Shown here: positions 8,824-17,826 of the stretch, in pieces
How positions within the stretch are numbered: the first letter of the stretch is position 1
Layout: each line of letters starts with the position of its first letter
Source of the DNA: Bacteriovoracaceae bacterium
Lineage (GTDB): Bacteria; Bdellovibrionota; Bacteriovoracia; Bacteriovoracales; Bacteriovoracaceae
Assembly (NCBI GenBank): GCA_023701435.1
Contig: JAMPXB010000014.1
Coordinates: forward strand, 24,858-88,857
Direction: 5' to 3'
DNA length: 64,000 nt
The notes under the pieces: model-generated
The model's input: the letters and a program-made list of their open reading frames with translations, nothing else
Told to the model about the DNA's origin: nothing
Databases searched by the model: none
Made by a program: the position numbers and the translations under genes

Positions 8824-11481
8824 ATGAAAAAATGGGTTTATAAATTTTCTGCTGAACAAACAGATGGCAATAAGGATATGAAGGGTCTTCTTGGCGGTAA
8901 GGGGGCAAACCTCGCTGAGATGTGTTCGATGAAACTCTCTGTACCTCCGGGGTTTACAGTCTCGACTGAGGCTTGTCTTGATTTTTATAAAACGAATAAA
9001 GAAATCTCCAAAGAGATTCGCGATCAGGTGATTGAATCACTTGCCTGGGTTGAAAAGCTAACCGGAAAAAAATTCGGCGATGTTGAAAATCCTCTTTTGT
9101 TCTCTGTTCGTTCCGGTGCCCGTGCTTCCATGCCGGGAATGATGGACACAGTTTTAAATCTTGGTCTCAATGATAAAACAGTTTTGGGAATGGCGAAGAA
9201 AACCAATAATCCTCGTTTTGCCTGGGATTCTTACCGTCGTTTCATCCAAATGTATTCGAATGTCGTTTTAGGGGTGAATACATCTCACCTTGAAAGCAAC
9301 ATGGAAGATTTGAAAGAAGCCAGAGGTGTTCACGAAGATACCGAACTAACTGCTTCTGATCTGGAAGAATTGGTAAAAGTTTATAAGTCTGTTCTATTAG
9401 AAGATCACGGAATTGTATTCCCACAAGATCCAATGGAGCAGTTATGGAAAGCAGTCGCTGCTGTCTTTGGTTCATGGTTTAACAATCGTGCTACCAAGTA
9501 TCGTGAGATGAACAATATTCCTCATGACTGGGGAACAGCGGTTAACGTGCAAAGTATGGTATTCGGAAATATGGGTGATACCTGCGCTACCGGCGTTTGC
9601 TTTACCCGTGACCCATCTACCGGAGAGAAAAAGTTCTTCGGAGAGTTCCTGATCAATGCTCAAGGTGAAGACGTTGTGGCCGGTATCAGAACTCCACAGC
9701 CGATCAACAATGCTTCTAAAATGGAGTCTAATAAGCACCACAAAACGTTAGAAGAACTAATGCCTGCTGCCTATGCTGATCTGGTAGAAGATTACCATAT
9801 GCTGGAGAAGCACTATAAGGACATGCAGGATATTGAGTTTACCATTGAAAATGGAAAACTTTGGATTCTTCAAACTCGTAATGCCAAAAGAACAGTCAAT
9901 GCTGCCTTAAAAGTTGCCGTTGATCTGGTCGCTGAAGGTATGATCACCTCTAATGAGGCGATCCTGCGCATTTCTCCTGAAGACCTCAACCAACTATTGC
10001 ACCCACGTCTTGATCCTAAGGCGAAGAAGACGGTTATTGCAACCGGACTACCTGCTTCTCCTGGAGCGGCTTCTGGTCAAATGGTCTTCACTTCCGCGCA
10101 CGCAGAAGAGTGGCACAAGAATGGTAAGAAAGTCGTTCTCGTTCGCGCTGAAACATCTCCGGAAGATATTGGAGGAATGGTTGCTTCCAGCGGGATTCTT
10201 ACGGCCCGCGGAGGGATGACTTCTCACGCGGCGGTAGTTGCCCGCGGAATGGGAAAACCATGTGTTGCCGGCTGTACAGCTCTGGTCATTAATGAAAAAG
10301 AAAAAACTCTGACCGTTAAAGGTAAAGTTTATAGAGAAGGTGATCATATCACTTTTGATGGTGCCACCGGTGAAGTTTATGAAGGAATCGTACCGACGAT
10401 CGAAGCCTCAATTACTGCTGACTTTGCTACCTTTATGAAGTGGGCCGATGCCACTCGCAGACTAAAAGTTCGTACCAATGCCGATACCCCAGAAGACGCC
10501 AAAATGGCGATTCAGTTTGGAGCAGAAGGAATTGGTCTGTGCCGTACAGAACATATGTTCTTTGCTCCAGAACGAATTCTTGCCGTTCGTGAAATGATCT
10601 TTGCCGAAAATGAAACGGATAGAAAAAAGGCCCTGGATAAATTATTGCCATTCCAGCGCACAGACTTCATCGGTCTTTTTGTAGAGATGAATGGTCTCCC
10701 TGTTAATATCCGTCTATTGGATCCGCCTCTGCATGAGTTTCTGCCTCACTCAGAGAAGGACCAGCAAGAACTGGCCGATGTTTTAGGAATAACACTTAAG
10801 CAAGTGAAGGAAAGAAATGATTCCCTTCATGAGTTTAACCCAATGCTTGGACATCGTGGTTGCCGTCTGGCCGTAACTTACCCTGAAATCTATCTCATGC
10901 AGGTAAGAGCGATTGTCGAAGCAGCCATTGAAGCAGAAAAGGCTGGGATCAAAGTTCTTCCGGAAATCATGATTCCACTTACCACTGAACTTAGAGAATA
11001 TTCTTTGATCAAGGATGAGTGTAAGGATGAGATTGAAAGAGTCTTTAAAGAGAAAAACCACACCATTAAATATAAAATGGGAACCATGTTAGAGCTTCCT
11101 CGTGCCTGTATCATGGCAGGAGAGATTGCCCGTGAAGCCGAGTTCTTCTCTTTTGGAACTAACGATTTAACTCAAACCACATTTGGTCTTTCTCGTGATG
11201 ATGCCGGTAAATTTTTACCGACCTATACGCAACGTGGAATTTATTCGCGCGATCCATTTGTTTCCATTGACCAGGCTGGAGTAGGGTTCCTGATGAAGCA
11301 TGCCGTTGCTGAAGGTAAGAAGACCAATGCTCACATCCACGCAGGTATTTGTGGAGAGCATGGTGGAGAACCTCAGTCTGTAGAATTCTGTCACCGAATC
11401 GGTCTTGATTATGTGAGTTGTTCTCCATTTCGAGTTCCGATTGCCCGTCTGGCAGCTGCTCAAGCCGTACTTAGAGCTTAA
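8824..11481 (+). CDS. ppdK: Pyruvate, phosphate dikinase
   Basis: An 885-residue full-length PPDK. The N-terminal ATP-grasp part has the GGKGANLAEM and FSVRSGARASMPGMMDT signatures. The phosphohistidine domain has catalytic H468 in GGMTSHAAVVARGMGKPCVAG. The C-terminal PEP-utilising barrel ends with C843 in GICGEHGG. The enzyme interconverts pyruvate + ATP + Pi and PEP + AMP + PPi. It gives gluconeogenic PEP or PPi-driven glycolysis, useful to a cell living on amino acids. A terminator-like hairpin starts 7 bases after the stop and also covers the start of the next gene. Confidence 0.97.
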   Translation: MKKWVYKFSAEQTDGNKDMKGLLGGKGANLAEMCSMKLSVPPGFTVSTEACLDFYKTNKEISKEIRDQVIESLAWVEKLTGKKFGDVENPLLFSVRSGARASMPGMMDTVLNLGLNDKTVLGMAKKTNNPRFAWDSYRRFIQMYSNVVLGVNTSHLESNMEDLKEARGVHEDTELTASDLEELVKVYKSVLLEDHGIVFPQDPMEQLWKAVAAVFGSWFNNRATKYREMNNIPHDWGTAVNVQSMVFGNMGDTCATGVCFTRDPSTGEKKFFGEFLINAQGEDVVAGIRTPQPINNASKMESNKHHKTLEELMPAAYADLVEDYHMLEKHYKDMQDIEFTIENGKLWILQTRNAKRTVNAALKVAVDLVAEGMITSNEAILRISPEDLNQLLHPRLDPKAKKTVIATGLPASPGAASGQMVFTSAHAEEWHKNGKKVVLVRAETSPEDIGGMVASSGILTARGGMTSHAAVVARGMGKPCVAGCTALVINEKEKTLTVKGKVYREGDHITFDGATGEVYEGIVPTIEASITADFATFMKWADATRRLKVRTNADTPEDAKMAIQFGAEGIGLCRTEHMFFAPERILAVREMIFAENETDRKKALDKLLPFQRTDFIGLFVEMNGLPVNIRLLDPPLHEFLPHSEKDQQELADVLGITLKQVKERNDSLHEFNPMLGHRGCRLAVTYPEIYLMQVRAIVEAAIEAEKAGIKVLPEIMIPLTTELREYSLIKDECKDEIERVFKEKNHTIKYKMGTMLELPRACIMAGEIAREAEFFSFGTNDLTQTTFGLSRDDAGKFLPTYTQRGIYSRDPFVSIDQAGVGFLMKHAVAEGKKTNAHIHAGICGEHGGEPQSVEFCHRIGLDYVSCSPFRVPIARLAAAQAVLRA

Positions 11482-11487
11482 TTAAGG

Positions 11488-11532
11488 AAGGGACGAGATG
11501 AATAAAATTAATCACATCATCTCGTCCCTTTT
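11488..11532 (+). terminator. 14-bp perfect stem-loop covering the start of the serine hydrolase gene
   Basis: AAGGGACGAGATGA (11488-11501) pairs perfectly with TCATCTCGTCCCTT (11517-11530) around a 15-nt loop and is followed by a short T run. It would act as a terminator or attenuator after ppdK. The left arm holds the Shine-Dalgarno AAGGGA and the ATG (11498) of the next gene, so folding would also block its translation. Confidence 0.75.
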
Positions 11533-12409
11533 ACCTCATGGGCCCATGGATGCTATTGGGGTAGGGGTCATAGATTTTAAGAAGAAAAGCTATGAAGCCG
11601 TTGAGGCCAATAATTTTGAAATGGCGGTGAAATTTAAAACTGAGCCAACCCTTTATTTTGATCTCGCCTCGCTCACCAAGCCACTCACGAATTCTCTGTC
11701 TTATTTTTTAAAACCGGATGCTTTTGACCAGGGGATGTTACTGTGTCTCAATCACCGGGGTGGACTGCCCTCGTGGGGACTCCTTCCTGAAGAGGGATGG
11801 CAGGAACAAATTCTCAGTTATCCCATTAAAGAATCGGAAACCCTTTACTCTGATTTTTCTGCTTTAAGGGTGATGCTGGAGCTGGCCCGGAAAGGTGTTG
11901 ATGAGAAAAAAATCTGTCAGGAAGTCTGGGATAAAGAAACTCTTTATTGGACAGACCTGCCGAGCTGGTTTCCCACCCTGCAGTTAGGTCACAAAAATGG
12001 TCTTCCTAATTATGGTGAGGTCCATGATCCTAATGCCTGGACCATTGGACATTTTTGTAGTCACGCAGGCCTCTTTTCCACCACCGACGGTCTGTGCCGG
12101 ACGCTTCTCAATTATCAGGCACGCACCGATTTTATCTCACAGGTCAAAACAGACCTGAAGAAACACAGTCATCGCTTTGCTTACGGTTGGGACCGAGTCG
12201 TTGATCCTCAAAACACCCTCGCCGGAAAAGGCTGCGGACACCATACTTTTGGTCACCTGGGTTTTACCGGAACTTCTATTTGGATTGATCCCGATAAGAT
12301 GATCGGACATGTGATCCTAACTAACTCTGCGAAATTTCACTGGCATGATAAGGCGAACTTAAATGACCTCCGTCGAACATTGGGTGAGATTATCTGGTCC
12401 CTCTATTAG
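11498..12409 (+). CDS. Beta-lactamase-like serine hydrolase (class C/PBP fold)
   Basis: A 303-residue cytoplasmic-looking protein without a signal peptide. It has the S-x-x-K catalytic pair S58-K61 (ASLTK), a Y-S-D motif in place of Y-x-N, and the C-terminal FGHLGFTGTSIWIDP block that closes the active site in the PF00144 family. Members are esterases, D-aminopeptidases or class C beta-lactamases; the lack of a signal peptide argues against a secreted beta-lactamase. Its start codon and ribosome site lie in the 14-bp stem, so expression may need unfolding of the leader or read-through from ppdK. Confidence 0.8.
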   Translation: MNKINHIISSLLPHGPMDAIGVGVIDFKKKSYEAVEANNFEMAVKFKTEPTLYFDLASLTKPLTNSLSYFLKPDAFDQGMLLCLNHRGGLPSWGLLPEEGWQEQILSYPIKESETLYSDFSALRVMLELARKGVDEKKICQEVWDKETLYWTDLPSWFPTLQLGHKNGLPNYGEVHDPNAWTIGHFCSHAGLFSTTDGLCRTLLNYQARTDFISQVKTDLKKHSHRFAYGWDRVVDPQNTLAGKGCGHHTFGHLGFTGTSIWIDPDKMIGHVILTNSAKFHWHDKANLNDLRRTLGEIIWSLY

Positions 12410-12437
12410 TAAAGTAATTTAGTCAAAAAGCCGATAA
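12410..12437 (+). promoter_or_regulatory. Sigma-28 (FliA)-like promoter
   Basis: TAAAG at 12410-12414 and GCCGATAA at 12430-12437 match the flagellar sigma-28 -35 and -10 consensus. The spacer after TAAA is 16 bases, one longer than usual. It would start transcription near 12445, about 20 bases before the TTG start at 12466. The -35 overlaps the 3-prime edge of the preceding gene. Confidence 0.6.
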
Positions 12438-12465
12438 ATCTAGGGCCACTTAAGAGGTTCTAGCA

Positions 12466-14745
12466 TTGAAGGTTTCCAAGCTTCTTATTATATTTTTTCT
12501 CACCACTTGTTTTGTCTACGCCAAAGATGAACAGCTCCTACGTGCCGTTAAGTTTGTTAACAAATCGTTAGATAAAATTCCCCAGGGTCTCAGTGAGTCT
12601 TGTCCTCCACAAAAGCAAGAGCGCGCTTGCCCTAAGGTCCTAAAGAGAAGTTTTGAAGATATTTATCGGCAGGGTACTGCTGGAACCATCAATACCATTG
12701 TCTCGGATGGCAGCTTAAAAAATCCCCGAACTGTTTGTTCCACTAGTGCGGAGACGGCGAATAAAGTTTCTTTGAGTGGGCTCAACGAACAATTGAATTC
12801 TAATTTTAAGGAACAACCACAGTTGTTTGAATACACCCAGGCCTGTGCTGCCGGAAGATTGCAGAAGGCCGATGCAAAACTCGCTCAGGTCTATATGGCC
12901 TATGACTTTAATTATAAAAGTGAGGCCATAAAAAATGCCATGAATGATCTCCTGGACTCACAAGCGCAAATTCAACTATTGATGCCAGCTTCAAGACCCA
13001 ATTGTTATGAGATTCAAATGGTCAATGTGAAAAATCGCTGCTTGGAGCTCAATCAATGCAAGCCTTCAGCGAGCGCCAAACACTACATGGACATTAAAAC
13101 AGAAGAAGTGTCATTGGCGCTGAATGGAATTAATAAGCTTAATCAGGCATATCAAAAACTAATGAACGGCACGGGAAGGCTCAGTTCCGCAAATCGCCAG
13201 AAAGCAAATTTAATCAAAGAAGACATTGAGCGAATTAAAGACATGAATCCGCTTCTAAGAGGGGAGAAGTTTAAAAGACTTCTCAACGTGAAATCCTCCC
13301 CCCAGGAAATACAAGCTGCGATCAAAGGGCAGCTGAATATCTCTCAGAACGAAATTCATAAAAAACTTAAAGAGTTCAATGGAGCTTATCAATGCCTGAT
13401 CGGTTCCAGACAGCAATGTGATGATTTTGATAAAGTGATCAGTCAGTCAAAATATCGGGTGAATGGAGATCTCTATCTTAAGCAGAAGGACCTCTCTTAT
13501 GCCTCGACCTTTCATCAGTGTACAGAAAACATTAAAGAGGCGAGAAATAGTGCAGACGTTATTCTAAACGATGCTGGGATTAACCTCGCTTTAACTTTAA
13601 CTCCTTATGCTATCGTTAACGGAGTTAAACTCGCTGCCACTATGGCACGAACTGCAAGTATTACCTCAAAAGTCACCCGCACCGAGAATCTCACTGCCAA
13701 AGCGGGACTTGCCGCCAACATGGGTTATGGCGGTTATCATAACATCAATGAATTTAACCAATGTCAGAGTGAGATCAAATTATTCCAAAAATTAGGGGCC
13801 AGCCAAAAGCGGTTGTCCTGCAACAGTATGGACCGCATTCTAGTCAATAATAGTAACAACTCCCGCTGTATCACTCAGGCGCTGATCTCTGCGGCCCTAA
13901 TGACTCCCATGGCAGCAGAGAGTCTGCGGCTAGCGAGGCACTTACCCAAGGTAGTATTACCTCAAGCGCAGATAAATGCTTTAACCTCAAAGATTCGCTC
14001 TGGAGCAAGCCTTACCAAAGCAGAAGAGCTTTTACTTCTGGCCAAGCTGAAAGAAAAAAATCCCCTCGAGAAACTCATGGTGAGGGGTCTTTCTGCAAAT
14101 GACAAAAAATTTGCCAGCACAACTCTGGATAAGCTTTATCTGCAGCAGGATGTTTCTCCGGAAGATCTACTTAAACTTTCTAAACTCATTAAACAAAGAA
14201 ACCCGCCGCTGCTCATTGTGACCAGACAGGATAATGTGGATGACATTATGAAATCTGGAAAAATTTGGGGCAGTACTGAAGGCAGTGTTTATGCGGCCGC
14301 CAAACCAGCGGAAACGAAATGGGACAAACTCAAGACTGGTGTCCACGGTGACAAAGAAGGGACATTTATTTTTACTCCTGAAGCCGCAGGTCTTTTTAAG
14401 CCTCATGAAATAACCGGTCTCTACAGCGCCATAAAAAGGGCTGCTGGCCAATACAAGGGACCCTTTGGAGACATCGTTATTGAGGAGGCCAAGAAAACCA
14501 TGGTTAATGGTCGACCTCACATCATTGTGACCAAGGCCCGCAGAGCAGGTGCCCCGGGTGAAACACTTCATGCTGGGCAGAAAACCAGTAAAGCAGCAGC
14601 CAGGTTAACAGGAAGAAGAGTCGGCCTAGATCCCTTGTTTACCGGGACTGGCGTCATTGTCTCTATTCAGGCCGCCAGTACTTTTACCGGGGTCTCGGTC
14701 AATGATATCCTATTGGAATTATTCCAAAAGAAATCAGAACCGTAA
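12466..14745 (+). CDS. Large secreted protein with a possible toxin-like C-terminal domain
   Basis: A 759-residue protein with a clear signal peptide (LLIIFFLTTCFVYA, cleavage after residue 19). I do not recognise a family for the N-terminal 560 residues. They are mostly helical, with about a dozen scattered Cys and a hydrophobic stretch near residues 365-395. The C-terminal part (about 578-700) begins LLIVTRQDNVDDIMKSGKIW, then GSVYAA and GTFIFTPEAAGLF. This resembles the opening of ADP-ribosyltransferase-like effector domains (an xT-x-x-x-N-x-x-x-I-x-x-SG start), which is a weak, pattern-level resemblance. The start is TTG with AGAGG about 8 nt upstream. The sigma-28-like promoter suggests co-expression with late flagellar genes. 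Confidence 0.75.
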   Translation: MKVSKLLIIFFLTTCFVYAKDEQLLRAVKFVNKSLDKIPQGLSESCPPQKQERACPKVLKRSFEDIYRQGTAGTINTIVSDGSLKNPRTVCSTSAETANKVSLSGLNEQLNSNFKEQPQLFEYTQACAAGRLQKADAKLAQVYMAYDFNYKSEAIKNAMNDLLDSQAQIQLLMPASRPNCYEIQMVNVKNRCLELNQCKPSASAKHYMDIKTEEVSLALNGINKLNQAYQKLMNGTGRLSSANRQKANLIKEDIERIKDMNPLLRGEKFKRLLNVKSSPQEIQAAIKGQLNISQNEIHKKLKEFNGAYQCLIGSRQQCDDFDKVISQSKYRVNGDLYLKQKDLSYASTFHQCTENIKEARNSADVILNDAGINLALTLTPYAIVNGVKLAATMARTASITSKVTRTENLTAKAGLAANMGYGGYHNINEFNQCQSEIKLFQKLGASQKRLSCNSMDRILVNNSNNSRCITQALISAALMTPMAAESLRLARHLPKVVLPQAQINALTSKIRSGASLTKAEELLLLAKLKEKNPLEKLMVRGLSANDKKFASTTLDKLYLQQDVSPEDLLKLSKLIKQRNPPLLIVTRQDNVDDIMKSGKIWGSTEGSVYAAAKPAETKWDKLKTGVHGDKEGTFIFTPEAAGLFKPHEITGLYSAIKRAAGQYKGPFGDIVIEEAKKTMVNGRPHIIVTKARRAGAPGETLHAGQKTSKAAARLTGRRVGLDPLFTGTGVIVSIQAASTFTGVSVNDILLELFQKKSEP

Positions 14746-14779
14746 GAATCTTAAGATTTGGTATTGATACACCTACATC

Positions 14780-14797
14780 GGTTTGATATATCAAACC
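14780..14797. promoter_or_regulatory. Perfect 18-bp palindrome touching the start codon of the PepSY gene
   Basis: GGTTTGATATATCAAACC is a perfect 9+9 palindrome ending at 14797, and the ATG begins at 14798. A TTGATA at 14764-14769 lies 16 bases before ATATAT within the palindrome, so the site could cover a -10 element and the mRNA would be leaderless. There is no Shine-Dalgarno. It is a likely operator for the uptake operon. Confidence 0.6.
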
Positions 14798-15883
14798 ATG
14801 AAGAAAATCATCCATCAGCTCCATCTTTGGCTCGGTTTGGCCAGTTCCCTTATTCTCTTCCTCATTTGTCTCAGTGGAAGCGTATTAACGTTTCAGCATG
14901 AATTTGAAGAGCTACTAGACCCTGAGATCTATCACATTAGCACGTCACCTTCCCGCCAACTCTTGCCGGTGGATGATCTCATTCAGAAATTGGAAAATCA
15001 CTCTCAAGGAAAAGTGGCGAGTTTTGTGATTCCTAAAGAGAGCACTCGTTCCTATCAGTTCAATGTCAAAATGCGTCCCGAAGATCGTCGCGGTAAAGCA
15101 GTTTATGTAAATCCCTATACCGGAGATGTGTTAAATAATTCCGGAGAAAAAGGGGAAGGGTTTTTCTTCTTTTTTTTCCGACTTCATCGCTGGCTACTAT
15201 TGGACACTGAAATCGGTAGACCCATTGTGGGAATTGCTACAATAATTTTCAGTTTTCTTTTGATGAGTGGTCTGTATTTATGGTGGCCTAAAAGCCGCAC
15301 TCATTTGAAGAACTCATTAAAAATAAAATTCACCGGAAACTGGAAGCGCATAAACTATGATCTTCATAATTCTTTGGGCTTTTACGCTATTGGTTTTTTA
15401 CTGATCATGTCGCTGACTGGTTTGTTTTGGTCATTTGAGTGGTATCGAAATCTTGGCTCCATAATTCTCCGGACAAATGTTTTCGATCGAGGTGGGGCTC
15501 CCGCTGAGGTTGTAACTGCCACAGCTAAACTTCCTCTGTATCAGCTGCTGGGAAATTTCTCCGTTACCGGAAAAAAAATGGTCATGCTTCCCCCGCGGGA
15601 AAACCTCGCCGTGACAGTGCTGGTAGTAAACGAGGGGCTATTCACTGTAAATTCCACTGACAAATATGAAATAGATCCATATTCAGGAAAAGTTCTGAAG
15701 CATGATAAATTTTCAGATAAAACTTTTGGTCAAAAAATTGCCTCACTTATAAAGCCCCTCCATACCGGAGAGTTCATGGGAACTCTCTCAAAAATTATTT
15801 ATTTTATTTCATGCCTGATTGGAACCTCGCTTCCGATTACCGGTTTTTTTATCTGGTTTAACAAGAGAAGAAAAAATGTTTAG
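14798..15883 (+). CDS. PepSY-associated transmembrane protein (iron/siderophore uptake reductase type)
   Basis: A 361-residue membrane protein starting MKKIIHQLHLWLGLASSLI, the typical PepSY_TM opening with a histidine in helix 1. It has four membrane helices, a PepSY-type periplasmic domain between helices 1 and 2 (VYVNPYTGDVLN), RLHRWLL before helix 2 and DLHNSLGFYAIGFLLIMSLTG in helix 3. The histidines fit heme ligation in the ferric-reductase-like members that sit with TonB receptors. ATG 14798 is preferred over the in-frame TTG at 14783, since the family starts there. It overlaps the receptor gene by 8 bases. Confidence 0.85.
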   Translation: MKKIIHQLHLWLGLASSLILFLICLSGSVLTFQHEFEELLDPEIYHISTSPSRQLLPVDDLIQKLENHSQGKVASFVIPKESTRSYQFNVKMRPEDRRGKAVYVNPYTGDVLNNSGEKGEGFFFFFFRLHRWLLLDTEIGRPIVGIATIIFSFLLMSGLYLWWPKSRTHLKNSLKIKFTGNWKRINYDLHNSLGFYAIGFLLIMSLTGLFWSFEWYRNLGSIILRTNVFDRGGAPAEVVTATAKLPLYQLLGNFSVTGKKMVMLPPRENLAVTVLVVNEGLFTVNSTDKYEIDPYSGKVLKHDKFSDKTFGQKIASLIKPLHTGEFMGTLSKIIYFISCLIGTSLPITGFFIWFNKRRKNV

Positions 15884-17750
15884 AACAAAAATTATCATAA
15901 CTTCCTTCATTTTCTCATCGGTTGTGACTGGTTACGCTGAAGACGCGTTAGATGTAATTGAAGTTGAAAATTTAACTGAGAGAATTGAAGATCAGGTCAT
16001 TACCCAGGAGGATCTGCGCAAAATATCACCCACTGATATGCGAGGACTCTTTGAAAAGGCCCAGTCCTTGTCAGTCGGTGGAGGAGCTGCTACCAGTCAG
16101 AAACTTTACCTCCGAGGAATCGAGGATATTAATCTTAATGTTCAGGTCGATGGCGCCCGCCAGGGTGGATATCTTTTTCATCATCAGGGAAATCTTTTCA
16201 TCGAGCCTGAATTAGTTAAATCAATAGAAGTCCGCCCTGGTATCGCCCGCGCCGATGATGGATTCGGGATTATGGGAGGCAGCGTTCTGGTTAAAACCAA
16301 AAATGCATTTGATTTTGCTTCTCCTGATCATCGTCACGGAGGAATAGTTAAGGGAACATATTACTCCAATGAAAGATATCTCCGTCCTACCCTGGGCCTC
16401 TTTAGTATCCCCACCGATAAACTGGGTGTATTGGCACTGGGAACTTATAAAGATGGCAATAGTTATGTGAACGGTGAGGGAGATACCGTGAGAGGAACCG
16501 CCGACCATCAGTTGTCAGGCCTATTGAAAGTGAGCGGCAGAGGAGATCGTTTTTCCTATGATCTGGGTCATGAACGTTTTGAAGATGAAGGCATTCGCGC
16601 CCCACGACAGAATTTCGGACACTCTGACTCTGATGTCGCCGCCAGACAGGAGTCCCGTAGAGATACTTTGACCTTCAATGGAATCTATTCAGTCGATCCT
16701 CATTTTGTTAATTTAGAAACAAACCTCTATCATACTCATTCTAAATTACGACGGGAAAGAGTTGATCTTTCCGATTCCCGTTCCCATGCTACCTCCATTG
16801 GAGGAAATCTTTCCAATACCATTGAGCTCAAAAACAATCGCACTAAGATAGGGGCCGATTATATCCGGAGTGCTACCAATGCCGCCCAAGGCAAGGAGAA
16901 AGAAAGAAACACCGGGCTCTTTCTTCAGAACCGGTTAAAGTTACTGGAGAAAATGAATATTGATTTTGGAACACGTTTTGATGAACATCTCTTTACGACT
17001 GCCTCGGACAAGACTTTTTCCAATAGCGCCTTCTCACCAAATATAAGAGGTGAGTACTGTTTCCTTGGTGCTTGTTTGTTTACGGGATACTCCGAATCTT
17101 TCCGGGGTATCAAGCCAGGAGAAGCTGTTCTCATTACCGATGCTATTATTTACCCTGATGACTTAAGGCCCGAAACAAGCATTGCCAGAGAGGTGGGAGC
17201 TTTCGTGGTAAAAAATAAACACCAAGGGAAACTGGTATTCTTCCAGACCGATATCAGAGACTTTATAGTTCATAATCGTCCTGCCAATACCCGTGATAAC
17301 AACGGACTCTTAAGCACTGATGGCTATGAGGCATCTTACTCCTATACCGATCCCTCTATTGTGAGCGGACGCTTAACTTATACTCAAGTGAATCCTACTT
17401 ATCAGGGAACTGAAATATTAAATCAGAATATGGGGATGGGAACTTCCCTAGGGAACAATTGGGTTCTCTCGCTCAACCGGCAATGGGAAAAATACCGTCT
17501 GGGGTATGGGGCAAGTTTTAAATATGTGGAGAGCGTAAATACTTCCACCATCGATAAGCCCGGATATCAAACTTACGATTTGTGGTTTGATTGGTCTCCC
17601 GGCATAGAGCAGGATTTAAAACTTTCGCTTTATATCAGCAATCTTTTCAATAAGACCTATGTCGATCATGCAACCTTTGTGTCAACTGGTCGCGAGCCTT
17701 TGTGGGCACCAGGAAGAGACGTCAGAGTAACAGCTTCTTATGCATTTTAG
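15876..17750 (+). CDS. TonB-dependent outer-membrane receptor
   Basis: A 624-residue receptor with a signal peptide (residues 1-20, ending GYA), a plug domain with QSLSVGGGAATSQKLYLRGI, NVQVDGARQGG and VEVRPG-like segments, then a 22-strand barrel ending in the aromatic C-terminus ASYAF. A TonB-box-like LDVIEVE lies right after the signal peptide. It imports an iron chelate or heme across the outer membrane with TonB energy. ATG 15876 overlaps the PepSY stop, so the two are translationally coupled and share the palindromic operator. The substrate cannot be named. Confidence 0.92.
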   Translation: MFRTKIIITSFIFSSVVTGYAEDALDVIEVENLTERIEDQVITQEDLRKISPTDMRGLFEKAQSLSVGGGAATSQKLYLRGIEDINLNVQVDGARQGGYLFHHQGNLFIEPELVKSIEVRPGIARADDGFGIMGGSVLVKTKNAFDFASPDHRHGGIVKGTYYSNERYLRPTLGLFSIPTDKLGVLALGTYKDGNSYVNGEGDTVRGTADHQLSGLLKVSGRGDRFSYDLGHERFEDEGIRAPRQNFGHSDSDVAARQESRRDTLTFNGIYSVDPHFVNLETNLYHTHSKLRRERVDLSDSRSHATSIGGNLSNTIELKNNRTKIGADYIRSATNAAQGKEKERNTGLFLQNRLKLLEKMNIDFGTRFDEHLFTTASDKTFSNSAFSPNIRGEYCFLGACLFTGYSESFRGIKPGEAVLITDAIIYPDDLRPETSIAREVGAFVVKNKHQGKLVFFQTDIRDFIVHNRPANTRDNNGLLSTDGYEASYSYTDPSIVSGRLTYTQVNPTYQGTEILNQNMGMGTSLGNNWVLSLNRQWEKYRLGYGASFKYVESVNTSTIDKPGYQTYDLWFDWSPGIEQDLKLSLYISNLFNKTYVDHATFVSTGREPLWAPGRDVRVTASYAF

Positions 17751-17826
17751 GCCATGATTAAGGACATTGCGTTTTAAACATGTAAAATAGAATTATGTTG
17801 AATCTAAATCTTTCAAGGAAGAGATA

